A stretch of DNA of 64,000 nt from HK1 sp965202875. GTDB taxonomy: Bacteria > Pseudomonadota > Gammaproteobacteria > HK1. The stretch spans positions 930,001-994,000 of the forward strand of contig OZ241870.1 in the NCBI GenBank assembly GCA_965202875.1. The letters are read 5' to 3'. The notes under the pieces were generated by a model. The model was not told the DNA's origin. It did not search any database and saw only the letters and a program-made list of their open reading frames with translations. The translations under genes and the position numbers were made by a program. Shown piece after piece: positions 24,248 to 32,514 of this stretch. Every line of letters starts with the position of its first letter. Positions within the stretch are counted from its first letter, which is position 1.

Positions 24248-24865
24248 ATGGAAAAATTCACCAGGCTGACCGGCGTCGCGGCGCCGATGGACGCCATCAA
24301 CGTCGACACCGACCAGATCATCCCCAAGCTGCATTTGCGCACCATCGAGCGAACCGGGCTCGGCAAGGTCCTCTTCGACGAGCTGCGCTTCCACCCCGAC
24401 GGCTCGGAGAAGCCCGAATTCATCCTGAACCGCCCGCCCTGGCGGGAGGCCGAGATCCTCGTGACCGGGGACAACTTCGGCTGCGGGTCCTCGCGCGAGC
24501 ACGCGCCCTGGGCGCTGCTCGACTTCGGGATCCGCTGCATCGTCTCCACGAGCTTCGCCGACATCTTCTACAACAACTGCTTCAAGAACGGCATCCTCCC
24601 GGTCGCCGTCTCCAGGGACGAGCTCGAGGCCCTGATGGCGGACGCCTCCGACCGCGAGAACCCCGTACTCACCGTCGATCTCGAAGCGCGGCGGATCACG
24701 CGGCCGAACGGAGCGGTGATCGGCTTCACGATCGACGAGTTCCGGCGCGACTGCCTGCTCAACGGCCTCGACGACATCGGGCTCACGATGCAGAAGGTGG
24801 ACCGGATCGACGCCTTCGAGGCGAGGCAGCGCGAGCAGCAGCCGTGGCTGTACAGCCGGGCGTGA
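24248..24865 (+). CDS. leuD: 3-Isopropylmalate dehydratase small subunit
   Basis: 205 residues; swivel-domain subunit that completes the active site of isopropylmalate isomerase. Family blocks seen: INVDTDQIIPK, ILVTGDNFGCGSSREHAPWAL, STSFADIFYNNCFKNGILP. ATG 24248 with AGGA upstream. It is single although two large subunits flank it, so it must serve one or both of them. The 300 bases before it and 250 after it are filled with palindromic repeats, so leuC-leuD-leuC may not be a simple operon. Confidence 0.96.
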   Translation: MEKFTRLTGVAAPMDAINVDTDQIIPKLHLRTIERTGLGKVLFDELRFHPDGSEKPEFILNRPPWREAEILVTGDNFGCGSSREHAPWALLDFGIRCIVSTSFADIFYNNCFKNGILPVAVSRDELEALMADASDRENPVLTVDLEARRITRPNGAVIGFTIDEFRRDCLLNGLDDIGLTMQKVDRIDAFEARQREQQPWLYSRA

Positions 24866-24972
24866 CCCCCTCGCCGCCCCCGATCGGCGGACGGCGGCTG
24901 CATCCGCCGATTGGCCAGGACCGGACGGCCCGCCGGCATGAGGCAACCCGATTTTTGCAAACCAGGACCCGT

Positions 24973-25060
24973 CATTCCCGCAAAAGCGGGAATCCAGAGA
25001 TTTTTGGCTGAAGCGGATTCCCGCTTTCGCGGAGCCTGCCCCCGCGGAAGCGGGGGGATG
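24973..25060. repeat. REP-like repeat cluster between leuD and leuC2
   Basis: ATTCCCGCAAAAGCGGGAAT at 24973-24992, then ATTCCCGCTTTCGCGG and a third hairpin CCCCGCGGAAGCGGGG within 25014-25060, each followed or preceded by the GTC/GAC flanks seen in the other copies. They form stacked hairpins. Confidence 0.8.
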
Positions 25061-25119
25061 ACGGCGAAAGTCCTTCGTCTCGCCGCCGCGTCCCGCGGCA
25101 ACCCATCGGGGACACCGGC

Positions 25120-26529
25120 ATGACCCGACCGCGAACGCTTTTCGAGAAGATCTGGAACAACCATCTCGTCGATGCCCAGGACGACGGCATCCACCTCCTC
25201 TACATCGACCGCCACCTCCTGCACGAGGTGCTGTCACCGCAGGCGTTCGAGGGGCTGCGCCTGGCCGGGCGCCGGGTGCGGCGCCGGGACGCGACGCTGG
25301 CGGTGGCCGATCACAACGTCCCCACCACCGACCGCCGCCTCGGCATCGAGGACCCCGAGTCGCGCCTCCAGGTCGAGACCCTGGGCGCGAACTGCCGGGA
25401 GTTCGGGGTCGAGATCTTCGACATGCTGGACCCGCGCCAGGGCATCGTCCACGTCATCGGGCCGGAGCAGGGCTTCACCCTGCCCGGGACCACGGTGGTG
25501 TGCTGCGACAGCCACACCGCCACCCACGGCGCGTTCGGCGCGCTGGCCTTCGGCATCGGCACCTCGGAGAGCGAGCACGTGCTCGCCACCCAGACCCTGC
25601 GCACCCCGCGCCCGAAGAGCATGAGGGTGACGGTGGACGACCCGTTGCCGGCCGGCTGCACCGGCAAGGACCTGATCCTCGCGATCATCGGGCAGATCGG
25701 CACCGCCGGCGGCACCGGGCACATCGTCGAGTACTCCGGCCGTGCGATCCGCGACCTTTCGATGGAAGGACGCATGACCGTCAGCAACATGACCATCGAG
25801 GCGGGGGCGCGGGCCGGGCTCGTGGCCCCGGACGAGAAGACCTTCGCATACCTCGAAGGCCGCCCGATGGCCCCCGCGGGCGCGGAATGGGACGCGGCGG
25901 TGGCGTACTGGCGCACCCTCGCTTCCGACGAGGGCGCGGTCTACGACCGGGAGGTACGGGTGGAGGCGGCGGACGTCGCGCCGCAGGTCACCTGGGGCAC
26001 GAGCCCCGAAGACGTGGTGCCCATCACCGGCACGGTGCCGGACCCGGCGGACGCCCCCGACGAGGCGAAGCGGGCCGCGGCGGCGCGGGCGCTGGAATAC
26101 ATGGGACTCGTCCCCGGCACCCGGATGATCGACGTCGAGGTCGACAACGTCTTCATCGGCTCCTGCACCAACGGCCGCATCGAGGATCTGCGCGCCGCCG
26201 CCGCGGTGGTGAAGGGCCGCAAGGTCGCGGCCCGCGTCGAGGCGATGGTCTCCCCCGGCTCCACCCTCATCAAGCGCCAGGCCGAGGCGGAAGGGCTCGA
26301 CCGGATCTTCGTCGAGGCGGGGTTCCAGTGGCGGGAGTCGGGCTGCTCGATGTGCCTCGGCATGAACCCGGACCGGGTCGGCGCGGGCAAGCGTTGCGCC
26401 TCCACCTCGAACCGCAACTTCGAGGGCCGCCAGGGGCGCGGCGCCCGCACCCACCTCCTGAGCCCGGCCATGGCCGCCGCCGCCGCCGTACACGGCCGAC
26501 TGGCCGACGTGCGGGAGATGATGGGCTGA
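25120..26529 (+). CDS. leuC: 3-Isopropylmalate dehydratase large subunit, copy 2
   Basis: 469 residues. Same enzyme family and domain layout as the copy at 22535: FEKIWNNHLV start, SHTATHGAFGALAFGIGTSE loop, [4Fe-4S] cysteines C349, C409 and C412. Residue differences are spread along the protein rather than clustered, so this is an old duplication or separate acquisition rather than a recent one. Some LeuC-like proteins act on other 2-alkylmalates, such as citramalate or related acids, and one of the pair may have that role; that is inference. No leuB follows; the next feature is a truncated carbonic anhydrase. Confidence 0.95.
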   Translation: MTRPRTLFEKIWNNHLVDAQDDGIHLLYIDRHLLHEVLSPQAFEGLRLAGRRVRRRDATLAVADHNVPTTDRRLGIEDPESRLQVETLGANCREFGVEIFDMLDPRQGIVHVIGPEQGFTLPGTTVVCCDSHTATHGAFGALAFGIGTSESEHVLATQTLRTPRPKSMRVTVDDPLPAGCTGKDLILAIIGQIGTAGGTGHIVEYSGRAIRDLSMEGRMTVSNMTIEAGARAGLVAPDEKTFAYLEGRPMAPAGAEWDAAVAYWRTLASDEGAVYDREVRVEAADVAPQVTWGTSPEDVVPITGTVPDPADAPDEAKRAAAARALEYMGLVPGTRMIDVEVDNVFIGSCTNGRIEDLRAAAAVVKGRKVAARVEAMVSPGSTLIKRQAEAEGLDRIFVEAGFQWRESGCSMCLGMNPDRVGAGKRCASTSNRNFEGRQGRGARTHLLSPAMAAAAAVHGRLADVREMMG

Positions 26530-26630
26530 TTCGAACGGCAATCTCCCCGTGACGAGACCGCCCGCACGATCTCGGCGATAATCCCGCAACGGCAGACCCT
26601 GCCGCTCGACCGGACCGCTTCTCGTATGTC

Positions 26631-27002
26631 GTGGTGTTCCGGCACGCCCATTGCGGCGGCGTCAGGGTCATGATCGACGCGGCTCGCGGGGCCGCTCCGG
26701 AATCCGGGTTCATCGCTTCCTGGGTGGCCATCGCGCGCACCGTCCCCGGCCAGGTCCTGGCCGAGCTGGCCGCGGGCGGGCAGGCGAACCTGACGGCCGA
26801 TGCGCTGCCCGCCCGCGCCGCCGTGGTCGAGCGCCGCTCGATGCTGAATTTCATCGACAACCTGCGCGGCTATCCCTGGATCCGGGAGCGGATCGAAGCG
26901 GGCGCGCTGGCCGTGCACGGGTGGTGGTTCGACCTCGACGACGGACGCCTGTGGACGACCCATCCCGAGACGGGCGCATTCCTGCCGATCGAGCCCGCCT
27001 GA
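26631..27002 (+). pseudogene. Truncated beta-carbonic anhydrase
   Basis: The frame reads VVFRHAHCGGVRVMIDAARG from the second zinc-ligand block (H and C of the H-x2-C motif) to a normal beta-carbonic anhydrase C-terminus (RRSMLNFIDNLRGYPWIRERIEAGALAVHGWWFD). The N-terminal half with the first cysteine and the C-x-D-S-R motif is absent; upstream sequence (PDRFSYVV) joins directly after the end of leuC2. Without the first ligand the protein should be inactive. About 123 codons remain of roughly 200-220. Confidence 0.8.
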
Positions 27003-27218
27003 ACGGCCGGGCGCGAATTGCGCGCCGGGACCTGCCCGGCGCCTTCCGCCTCACCGGGAGAGACCCCGGCGCTCAGGCCGGCCCGCCCGCCGGGATACCC
27101 CACGATCCGAGCGCCTGCATTCCCCGCCTCGCTCCCGGCGCCATTCCCCCGCCCGGCCGCGGCCCGTTCGCGTTCGGCGCAGCAGGTCCTGTCTCCCGAC
27201 GTGACCCATGCCGTTGGT

Positions 27219-28367
27219 CTACCGTGTCTTCCCGCGCTCCCGGTCGATGGCCCGTTCCTGCTCCCTCTCGAGCGACTTCATGAATTGCGGCAGCTCCTCC
27301 TCACCGAGCACCCTTTCGGCGAGCATCCACTTCGCCGTTTCGTCGAACGTACCTGTCCACCCCCCGGTTTCACTCATGTCCCGGACGTGCACCCGCCCTT
27401 GAGCGGTCACCATGAGGTGTATCCTGCCCGAGACGTCCAGCGCAGCCCCGACCGGCCAGTAACTTCCTTCTCCCGCCTCTTCCAGGCGGGCGGCCTCGTG
27501 GTCGGCTTCGTCCGCCGCCACCACACCGCGCTCCACGAGCCATCCGGCGACGGCCCTCGCGTCGCTCGTTGCCGGCAACACCTCTTCTCCCCAGGCTTCA
27601 CTTGCGCACCTTGCGCGCCATCTGCCGCCTTCTCGTCCCGCTTCCACCTCCCGTACCGCCACGCTCGTGACGGCGTTCACGGCGCAACGGACGGGGTCGG
27701 CTTTCGCCTGGGCCAGATCTTCATGCGCTTCGGCGATTTCGCTCTCCGCGAGCCTCCGGTACGCTTCCCTGCGTCCGAACGCCTGTTTCAGCGCTGCGTT
27801 CAACCGCACTCCGCTCGGGGTCCGCTCCACCGCTTTCTGTAGTGCTCTCGGGTCGTACCGCTCTGCTGCGGCACAGTCGAAGAGGTCCCGCACCGGTGGT
27901 TCCCCGCATACCCGGTCGGTGATTTTTCCGGCCAGGATCTGTTCGGTGCGCTCGGTCCAGACCAGATGCCCCTGGACTTCGCTCAGGATTGGAGGCTCCT
28001 TCAGGTGCGGGTCCAGTTGGGCCAGCTCGACCTGGCCTTCGTCGAAGACGTAGATCAGGGTGAATTCGTGCTCCCGGATCTTGCTCTTCGCGCCGGCCGC
28101 ACGCATCGCCGCGTCGAGGGACCTCTCGTCCCCGGGGTTCGCGTACAGTCTGCTGAGAACGCGGTGGTCCGGGTGCGGGGAGACCTTCACGTCGACATCA
28201 TGGCTCCGGCGGATAGGGCCCCACCGTCCACCCAGCAGCGTTCCTCCCCCCAGGATGAATCCTGCCGACCTCCGGCCGTGCGGGAAGTGCCGGTTCAGGA
28301 TCCCGATCGTTCTCTCGAACAGGCCTCGTCCCGGCTCGGGGAGCACCAGGCGTTCTCGTGGTTCCAA
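27219..28367 (-). CDS. AbiEii-like nucleotidyltransferase (putative toxin)
   Basis: 382 residues from TTG 28367. The N-terminal domain shows a nucleotidyltransferase core: FILGGGTLLGGRWGPIRRSHDVDV (G-G/S motif followed by D-x-D), a later acidic strand VELAQLDP, then the EQILAGKITDRV-n-RDLFD helix block as in AbiEii/AbiGii/MenA toxins, which inactivate tRNA by adding nucleotides. Residues ~215-382 form a long C-terminal extension I cannot assign. The upstream minus-strand gene overlaps its start. No AbiEi-type winged-helix antitoxin is seen. Confidence 0.75.
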   Translation of the reverse strand: MEPRERLVLPEPGRGLFERTIGILNRHFPHGRRSAGFILGGGTLLGGRWGPIRRSHDVDVKVSPHPDHRVLSRLYANPGDERSLDAAMRAAGAKSKIREHEFTLIYVFDEGQVELAQLDPHLKEPPILSEVQGHLVWTERTEQILAGKITDRVCGEPPVRDLFDCAAAERYDPRALQKAVERTPSGVRLNAALKQAFGRREAYRRLAESEIAEAHEDLAQAKADPVRCAVNAVTSVAVREVEAGREGGRWRARCASEAWGEEVLPATSDARAVAGWLVERGVVAADEADHEAARLEEAGEGSYWPVGAALDVSGRIHLMVTAQGRVHVRDMSETGGWTGTFDETAKWMLAERVLGEEELPQFMKSLEREQERAIDRERGKTR

Positions 28368-28863
28368 GGCCGGCCCCTTGCGACAGGTTCAGTACCCAGT
28401 TCTTGCGCGTCGCTCTTCGTGCTTCCCCCGTGCGGTGCAGGTAGCTTGCCAGAACACGCAATGTGTAGGCGCCGTCGATGGACCCCTGCAGAAGGTCGTT
28501 GCCGTCTGCATGCGTCGTGAACTGGCGTGCGGCTTCGACGCATTCCTCCGGCGCATCGGGTTCGATGATACCCCGTACCGCCTGCTCTGCCGTGGCTTGG
28601 AGCGTCATCCCCGCGCAGCGCGACGCGAGCACGTACCGGATTCGGGCCAGCGGGTCGTTGCGCGTCTGGCGCCCCGGGTCGTCCGCGAACCGCTCCGGGG
28701 TCGCAAGTGGCGCGACCGCGCGCGTCCAGTCGTCTTGCCGTGTCCCTTTGGGCAGGACGCTGTAGCGGTCCACTTCCCGGGCATGACGCCCTCTCGTATC
28801 GTTCCCGATGGTCCACGTTGCCGTTCTCGTTGGCTCTTCGGGTGTCGTCTCCCACGATTTCAT
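28198..28863 (-). CDS. Hypothetical protein overlapping the AbiEii-like gene
   Basis: Up to 221 residues (MKSWETTPEEPTRT). Residues 1-~165 have ordinary composition, with helices such as RIRYVLASRCAGMTLQATAEQAVRGI and YTLRVLASYLHRTGEA; after about residue 165 the frame runs 170 bases into the AbiEii-like gene and turns Arg/Pro/Gly-rich. I suspect the natural stop was lost by a frameshift near 28400. It is probably the antitoxin or partner of the nucleotidyltransferase, by position only. Confidence 0.5.
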   Translation of the reverse strand: MKSWETTPEEPTRTATWTIGNDTRGRHAREVDRYSVLPKGTRQDDWTRAVAPLATPERFADDPGRQTRNDPLARIRYVLASRCAGMTLQATAEQAVRGIIEPDAPEECVEAARQFTTHADGNDLLQGSIDGAYTLRVLASYLHRTGEARRATRKNWVLNLSQGAGLGTTRTPGAPRAGTRPVRENDRDPEPALPARPEVGRIHPGGRNAAGWTVGPYPPEP

Positions 28864-29379
28864 CTGCCTGTACCTGTCGGCTTTGCCTCCCGGTGCGAGA
28901 TCCCGGCCATGTCCTTGCGCAGGCTCCGCCTCACCCCGGCGTCATTCCCCCGCCCGGCCTGCGGTCTGTTCGGTCCGCGAAGCTGCGAAAAGCCCGAGCC
29001 TTCAACTGTCCACTGAAACGAGGCCACTCCGGGGCTGACCTACACATCGTCCTTGGAAATAAACTTCTGCCTGTAGTTGGCACCGGTATCGGGAGGTATA
29101 GGCGGAATCTCCGAAGGCAGAAACACTTTGCCGATCTCGCCGTCGGGATAACTCAGCCCCAACGCGACAAACAATCGACTCAGGCCATGATGCGGGGGAA
29201 TAGCCGAAGCTGGCTGGCCTGACGAAAAAGCCCGTCAGTCGCCGCCACGCTGATCCGAATGCCCCGTCAGCAGAATCTGTGGGTGAGCTCCTGCTCGGGC
29301 AGACCGCCCGGTATATGATACAACGCGACTTCCAGAGCCTCGCAGGTCCGACAACCGAACGCTTTTTTGGCGGTTGCTC
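28864..29379. other. Decayed region with a short protein-like tail
   Basis: No complete gene. On the minus strand a frame ending at about 29037 (TAG) reads HGLSRLFVALGLSYPDGEIG, then KVFLPSEIPPIPPDTGANYR, which is protein-like with no start codon and no known family; it is probably the 3' end of a lost gene. A hairpin CTGACG-n8-CGTCAG at about 29220-29239 lies just upstream. A short frame MSEYVICISNESNRQKSVRL starts at 29412 (minus) and overlaps the end of the PIN gene. The stretch is less GC-rich than its surroundings. Confidence 0.4.
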
Positions 29380-29787
29380 TCATTGCTGATGCAGATCACG
29401 TATTCGCTCATCGGAGAACCTTCCTGGTTTTGAAATCTCTGCGTCCGATTCCGTGTGCCTCGAACCAGTGCATCTCAGCGTCGCACACCGCCCCATCGTC
29501 AAGTTTAGCGCCGCCTGGAAGATCGGCCGGTCCTTCTCTGCCAGCCCTTCCGGGGATTCCAGGCCCGGACGATGCTCGACAAGACGCAGCTCCCGTCCCA
29601 GGGCCGCCAGCATTCGGGCCGAGTCCGGAAACTTCCTCTGCAGATTGCGACGCGCTTCCTCGAAAGCGCAGGGGCTGCTGAACACCTGCCAGCGCCCCTG
29701 CGCGCCAAGCTCGATGACGAGCGCGGCCTTTCCGTCCGGATTGTGCGCCGCGGTGAACAGTACGTTGGCGTCCAGGAAAAGCCTCAT
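29380..29787 (-). CDS. PIN-domain protein (toxin), C-terminus possibly frameshifted
   Basis: 135 residues from ATG 29787. N-terminus MRLFLDANVLFTAAHNPDGKAALV is a PIN domain with D6; the EEARRNLQRKFP segment supplies the central acidic residue, and EKDRPIFQAAL the third. The expected last block with an Asp (often a TGDRRDF-type strand) is missing in this frame: after AALNL it becomes RCATLRCTGSRHTES. A neighbouring frame reads DDGAVCDAEMHWFEAHGIG, then RRDF, so a frameshift near 29500 may have occurred. Its start overlaps the antitoxin stop by four bases. Confidence 0.75.
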   Translation of the reverse strand: MRLFLDANVLFTAAHNPDGKAALVIELGAQGRWQVFSSPCAFEEARRNLQRKFPDSARMLAALGRELRLVEHRPGLESPEGLAEKDRPIFQAALNLTMGRCATLRCTGSRHTESDAEISKPGRFSDERIRDLHQQ

Positions 29788-30038
29788 CGATCCAGCGGGC
29801 CGAGCTTCCGGACCAACCGATCCCGCTCGTCGGCCGCCCACGCATCTTCGGCGTCCCGCTCGGCGATTTGCTCGTCGTCGTAGAGTTGAACTTCCAGGAC
29901 GACCCCCGGCTTGAGCACGATCTCGCTGCCCCGGTCTTCGAGGATGACGACGTCGCCGCCCTTGGGTCCCAACCGCTTGCGCAACGCCGCCGGCAGCGTA
30001 ATCTGCCCGCCCCCGGACACCACCAATGGTTCACCCAT
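29784..30038 (-). CDS. AbrB/MazE-type antitoxin of the PIN protein
   Basis: 84 residues. N-terminal swapped-hairpin AbrB domain: VVSGGGQITLPAALRKRLGPKGGDVVILEDRGSEIVL, followed by an acidic tail (DDEQIAERDAEDAWAADERD) that would contact the toxin. Four-base overlap with the PIN gene makes a two-gene cassette. Autoregulation is expected from the family. Confidence 0.9.
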   Translation of the reverse strand: MGEPLVVSGGGQITLPAALRKRLGPKGGDVVILEDRGSEIVLKPGVVLEVQLYDDEQIAERDAEDAWAADERDRLVRKLGPLDR

Positions 30039-30133
30039 CTCTACCGTCCATCCATCGAGCCACCGTGTCGCGAAGGTATCACGCCCTCCGCATTGCGGAA
30101 ATTCCGTCGATCGATTCCATTGGGAGATGACGA

Positions 30134-30421
30134 TTGCCGACCTGGGACCGCATGGCTCCGAAAGAAGATTCGTTCAAGATGTACTGGCCCGCCGGCGGAC
30201 GGTGGGGCACGGCTCCTTCCTGTTCCTCGCGCATCGGCGTACCGGGGTGCTGTTGCGCAATGTCCCCTTTCCGAACCCTGCCTCGGATGCCGGCGTTATC
30301 ACCGGAGCGCATGGCCCGCGGATCTTCGGACAGTTCTTGGATCGAGCAGGCGGTGCTGATCACGGCGTATTTTCCCGATCCGGAACGATGGGAGCCCGGA
30401 TTCAAGCGGAGACGCATATGA
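30134..30421 (+). CDS. DUF4258-like toxin candidate, N-terminal part doubtful
   Basis: Only the end of this frame is convincing: EQAVLITAYFPDPERWEPGF, then KRRR, the conserved tail of DUF4258-type proteins that pair with small YgiT-like or unclassified antitoxins. The first ~70 codons do not resemble the family, so the gene is probably 5'-decayed or frameshifted; a start cannot be placed. The stop overlaps the next gene's ATG (ATGA), which keeps the pair structure. Confidence 0.5.
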   Translation: MPTWDRMAPKEDSFKMYWPAGGRWGTAPSCSSRIGVPGCCCAMSPFRTLPRMPALSPERMARGSSDSSWIEQAVLITAYFPDPERWEPGFKRRRI

Positions 30422-30633
30422 ACGAGGGGAAGCGGACGAAGATCGTCCGCGAAGGAAGCTACGTTGCAGAAGTTGACGTAGAGCCATTGGAGGATCCCGA
30501 TGGATGGTCCCCGTATCTCTCCCTTGAAGATGCGTACCGGCTTGACGATGTGCGGGAGGCTCTTCGTCGAGGTGACGTCAAAGCCGCTGCGAACCATTCA
30601 CGCGTGTTCAGCCTCACCCCCATCGCTGTATGA
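30418..30633 (+). CDS. Small antitoxin-like protein (DUF4258 partner)
   Basis: 71 residues. EGSYVAEVDVEPLEDPDGWSPYLSLEDAYRLDDVREALRRGD is a pattern I recognise from short proteins found directly after DUF4258 genes: an antiparallel beta start, a W-SPYLSLEDA turn and an acidic helix. No DNA-binding motif is apparent. Four-base overlap with the upstream frame. Confidence 0.7.
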   Translation: MNEGKRTKIVREGSYVAEVDVEPLEDPDGWSPYLSLEDAYRLDDVREALRRGDVKAAANHSRVFSLTPIAV

Positions 30634-30717
30634 GGATCCGAACATCAGACTGAGACACCGTCTCGCTGGCAGGGCCTCTCCGTCCCGTACCCGTTCCGCG
30701 TCCCATTCGTTCCGACC

Positions 30718-31385
30718 ATGATCCTGCACGACACCTTCGCCGCCACGCCCCTGGACCGGGCCTCCCTTCCCCAGGGCGCCCTCGACGTCGCCGAGCGGGT
30801 GCGGACCAACCCCTTGCCCTGGACCGGACAGTTCTCGCCGCAGCTCGTCGAAAAGCTGCTGGCCGCCTGCGCCCCGCACCACGGAGTCGTACTCGACCCC
30901 TTCGCCGGCAGCGGAACGTCGCTGGTCGAGGCGGCACGGCTGGACCTGCCGGCCTGCGGGGGCGACCTCGACCCCACGGGGGTGGCCCTCGCGCGGGTCT
31001 ACCGGCTGGTCAACCTGGACGTTGCCGGGCGGACGGCGTTGCTCGACGAGCTGCGCGAGCGACTCTTCGAGGCGGTCGGCCTGCCCCATGGCCCGCTCTT
31101 CTTCGCAGAGGCCCGGTGGCCGGCGGAGCGCTCCGCCCTGGAATCCGCGCTCGTCGCGCTCTGGCGCGAATCGCCCCCCGGCCGGCGCAGAGCCTCATGG
31201 CGGCGCTCGTGGTGCTGTGCGACTTCTACCGTGAGCATCTGGACGCGGAGACGATCCACAAGGCATGGCTCCGCCTCGAACGGGTCGTCCGCACCTTGCC
31301 GGAATCGACCCGGCCCATCGCCGTGCACCACGCGGACGCGAGGGCGCTGCCCGTCGAGTCCGGGTCCGCCACCCGGCATCGCGCC
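30718..31385 (+). pseudogene. DNA methyltransferase gene, frameshifted and truncated
   Basis: The intact N-terminal frame carries WTGQFSPQLVEKLL and motif I VLDPFAGSGTSLVEAA, as in DNA-modification methylases in which motif I precedes the catalytic motif. At about 31185 the frame shifts; the neighbouring frame continues SLMAALVVLCDFYREHLDAE, then TIHKAWLRLERVV and HHADARALPVESGSA, and stops matching just before the expected S/DPPY catalytic motif. There the ATG of a DUF1640-like gene begins (31386). The methylase therefore lost its catalytic half. Confidence 0.85.
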
Positions 31386-31655
31386 ATGACATCGACGGAC
31401 TTCGACACCCTCAGCGCCGCGAAGCGCCTTCGCGAGGCCGGCTTCAACGAAGACCAGGCCGAAGCCATCGCCGAAGGGATGCGCGAAGCCGCCACCGCCG
31501 ACCGGAGCGACCTCGTCACCAAGGCCGACCTCGCCGTATTGAAAGCCGACCTCGCCGCCGTGCGGATCGAGATGCGGATCTACGGAATCACCGTACTGGC
31601 AATCGCCGGAAAGCTGTTCGGCATCTTCAACGCCGTCGCCGGCGTGCTGGCCTGA
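31386..31655 (+). CDS. Small coiled-coil membrane protein, DUF1640-like (copy 2)
   Basis: 89 residues: LSAAKRLREAGFNEDQAEAI, IAEGMREA, repeated VTKADLAVLKADLAAVRIEM coiled coil, C-terminal hydrophobic helix YGITVLAIAGKLFGIFNAVAGVLA. Very similar layout and motifs to the copies at 20662 and 40638. It starts exactly where the broken methylase gene ends, so it probably arrived with the deletion or insertion that truncated it. Confidence 0.8.
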   Translation: MTSTDFDTLSAAKRLREAGFNEDQAEAIAEGMREAATADRSDLVTKADLAVLKADLAAVRIEMRIYGITVLAIAGKLFGIFNAVAGVLA

Positions 31656-31784
31656 GCGTTTCGCCACACCCGGAGCGGCACGGACACGCCGGCGGGCCTC
31701 GTAGCGGACCGCTCCGCCAGGGCGCGCCCCCGTCGCCCTTGCCCGGCCGCCGGCGCGAAACCGCCGGGGCGCATCGGGTCATGT

Positions 31785-32036
31785 CCGGGTACGGATCCGG
31801 CGCGAACGCCGCAACGCCTCGACCGAATCCGGCGCCTGCCCTGGCGCACCGTGCGCAACCCGCATCCTCCCGTCCAGGTTCTGAGCGAGGACCAGATCGA
31901 GACGATCCACCAGGCGTCGTTGCGCGTGCTGCGCGACATCGGCATGAAGGTGCTCAGCCCGGACGAGGCGTTGCGCGAGTACGTCACGAAGCGCAAGCGC
32001 GCCATCGAGGCGGGCGAGGTGGCGCTGGAGCAGTAG
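31785..32036 (+). pseudogene. Trimethylamine methyltransferase (MttB)-family gene, internally deleted
   Basis: The frame reads LPWRTVRNPHPPVQVLSEDQ, then IETIHQASLRVLRDIGMKVLS, a typical N-terminus of the MttB/trimethylamine methyltransferase family. It passes directly into DEALREYVTKRKRAIEAG, which resembles the extreme C-terminus. About 400 internal codons are absent, so it is a scar of a large in-frame deletion. The surviving frame starts at a GTG near 31851 or upstream. Confidence 0.7.
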
Positions 32037-32514
32037 CGGTACGGGTGAAAGCGTTCCGGCACTTGCCGGGGGCGGAGGTCCAGCGGGCGCGAACGATCCA
32101 GGCGACTCCCGGCAACGGCGTGCTTGACGTAAACGGAAATCTGTAGCAGGGTAGCCACGCATCTGGCTGTGACCAAGATTTGGATGGGCGCTACAGTTAT
32201 GTCTGAAATTCCCCCCCCCCCCCCCCCCCCCCCCCCCGCAGTGGCAGCTAACTGAATCTTGCTGCGCGGATTCCCATTCCGCGCATCCCGAAGAAAACCC
32301 GTACCAGCAGCACCGACGCCGACCGGACGTGTACGGCGCTCGCTGCCTTCAAAACCCGCCGGCATGGAGCATCTCGTCCGGAGGGACATACCCATATCGG
32401 TTTCGGCCCAATTCCGGCGGAAACGGCTCATGCCCGGCGGCGGACCACGTCGGCCGGGACCATGCTTCGGTAATTCGCCAACACGGCCTAACAGGAGACA
32501 ACAGGAGAGCTCCC
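32037..32514. other. Upstream region of the outer-membrane gene with poly-C
   Basis: No independent gene is called. An ATG at 32199 runs MSEI into the poly-C tract (32211-32237) and stops at 32253 at the present length. The frame of the next gene (32515) is open from just after the tract, so a change of one base less or two more would fuse them. An AGGAGA site precedes the gene's own ATG. Confidence 0.5.
32211..32237. repeat. Homopolymer of 27 cytosines
   Basis: Twenty-seven consecutive C at 32211-32237. Such tracts slip during replication; in several pathogens poly-C or poly-G controls surface proteins. It could also be a library or assembly artefact, so length should be confirmed on reads. 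Confidence 0.9.

Noticed and set aside
28295..28855. Alternative frame of 186 codons over the hypothetical partner of the AbiEii-like gene
   Set aside because: Arg/Gly/Pro-rich shadow; the 28198-28863 frame has normal composition.
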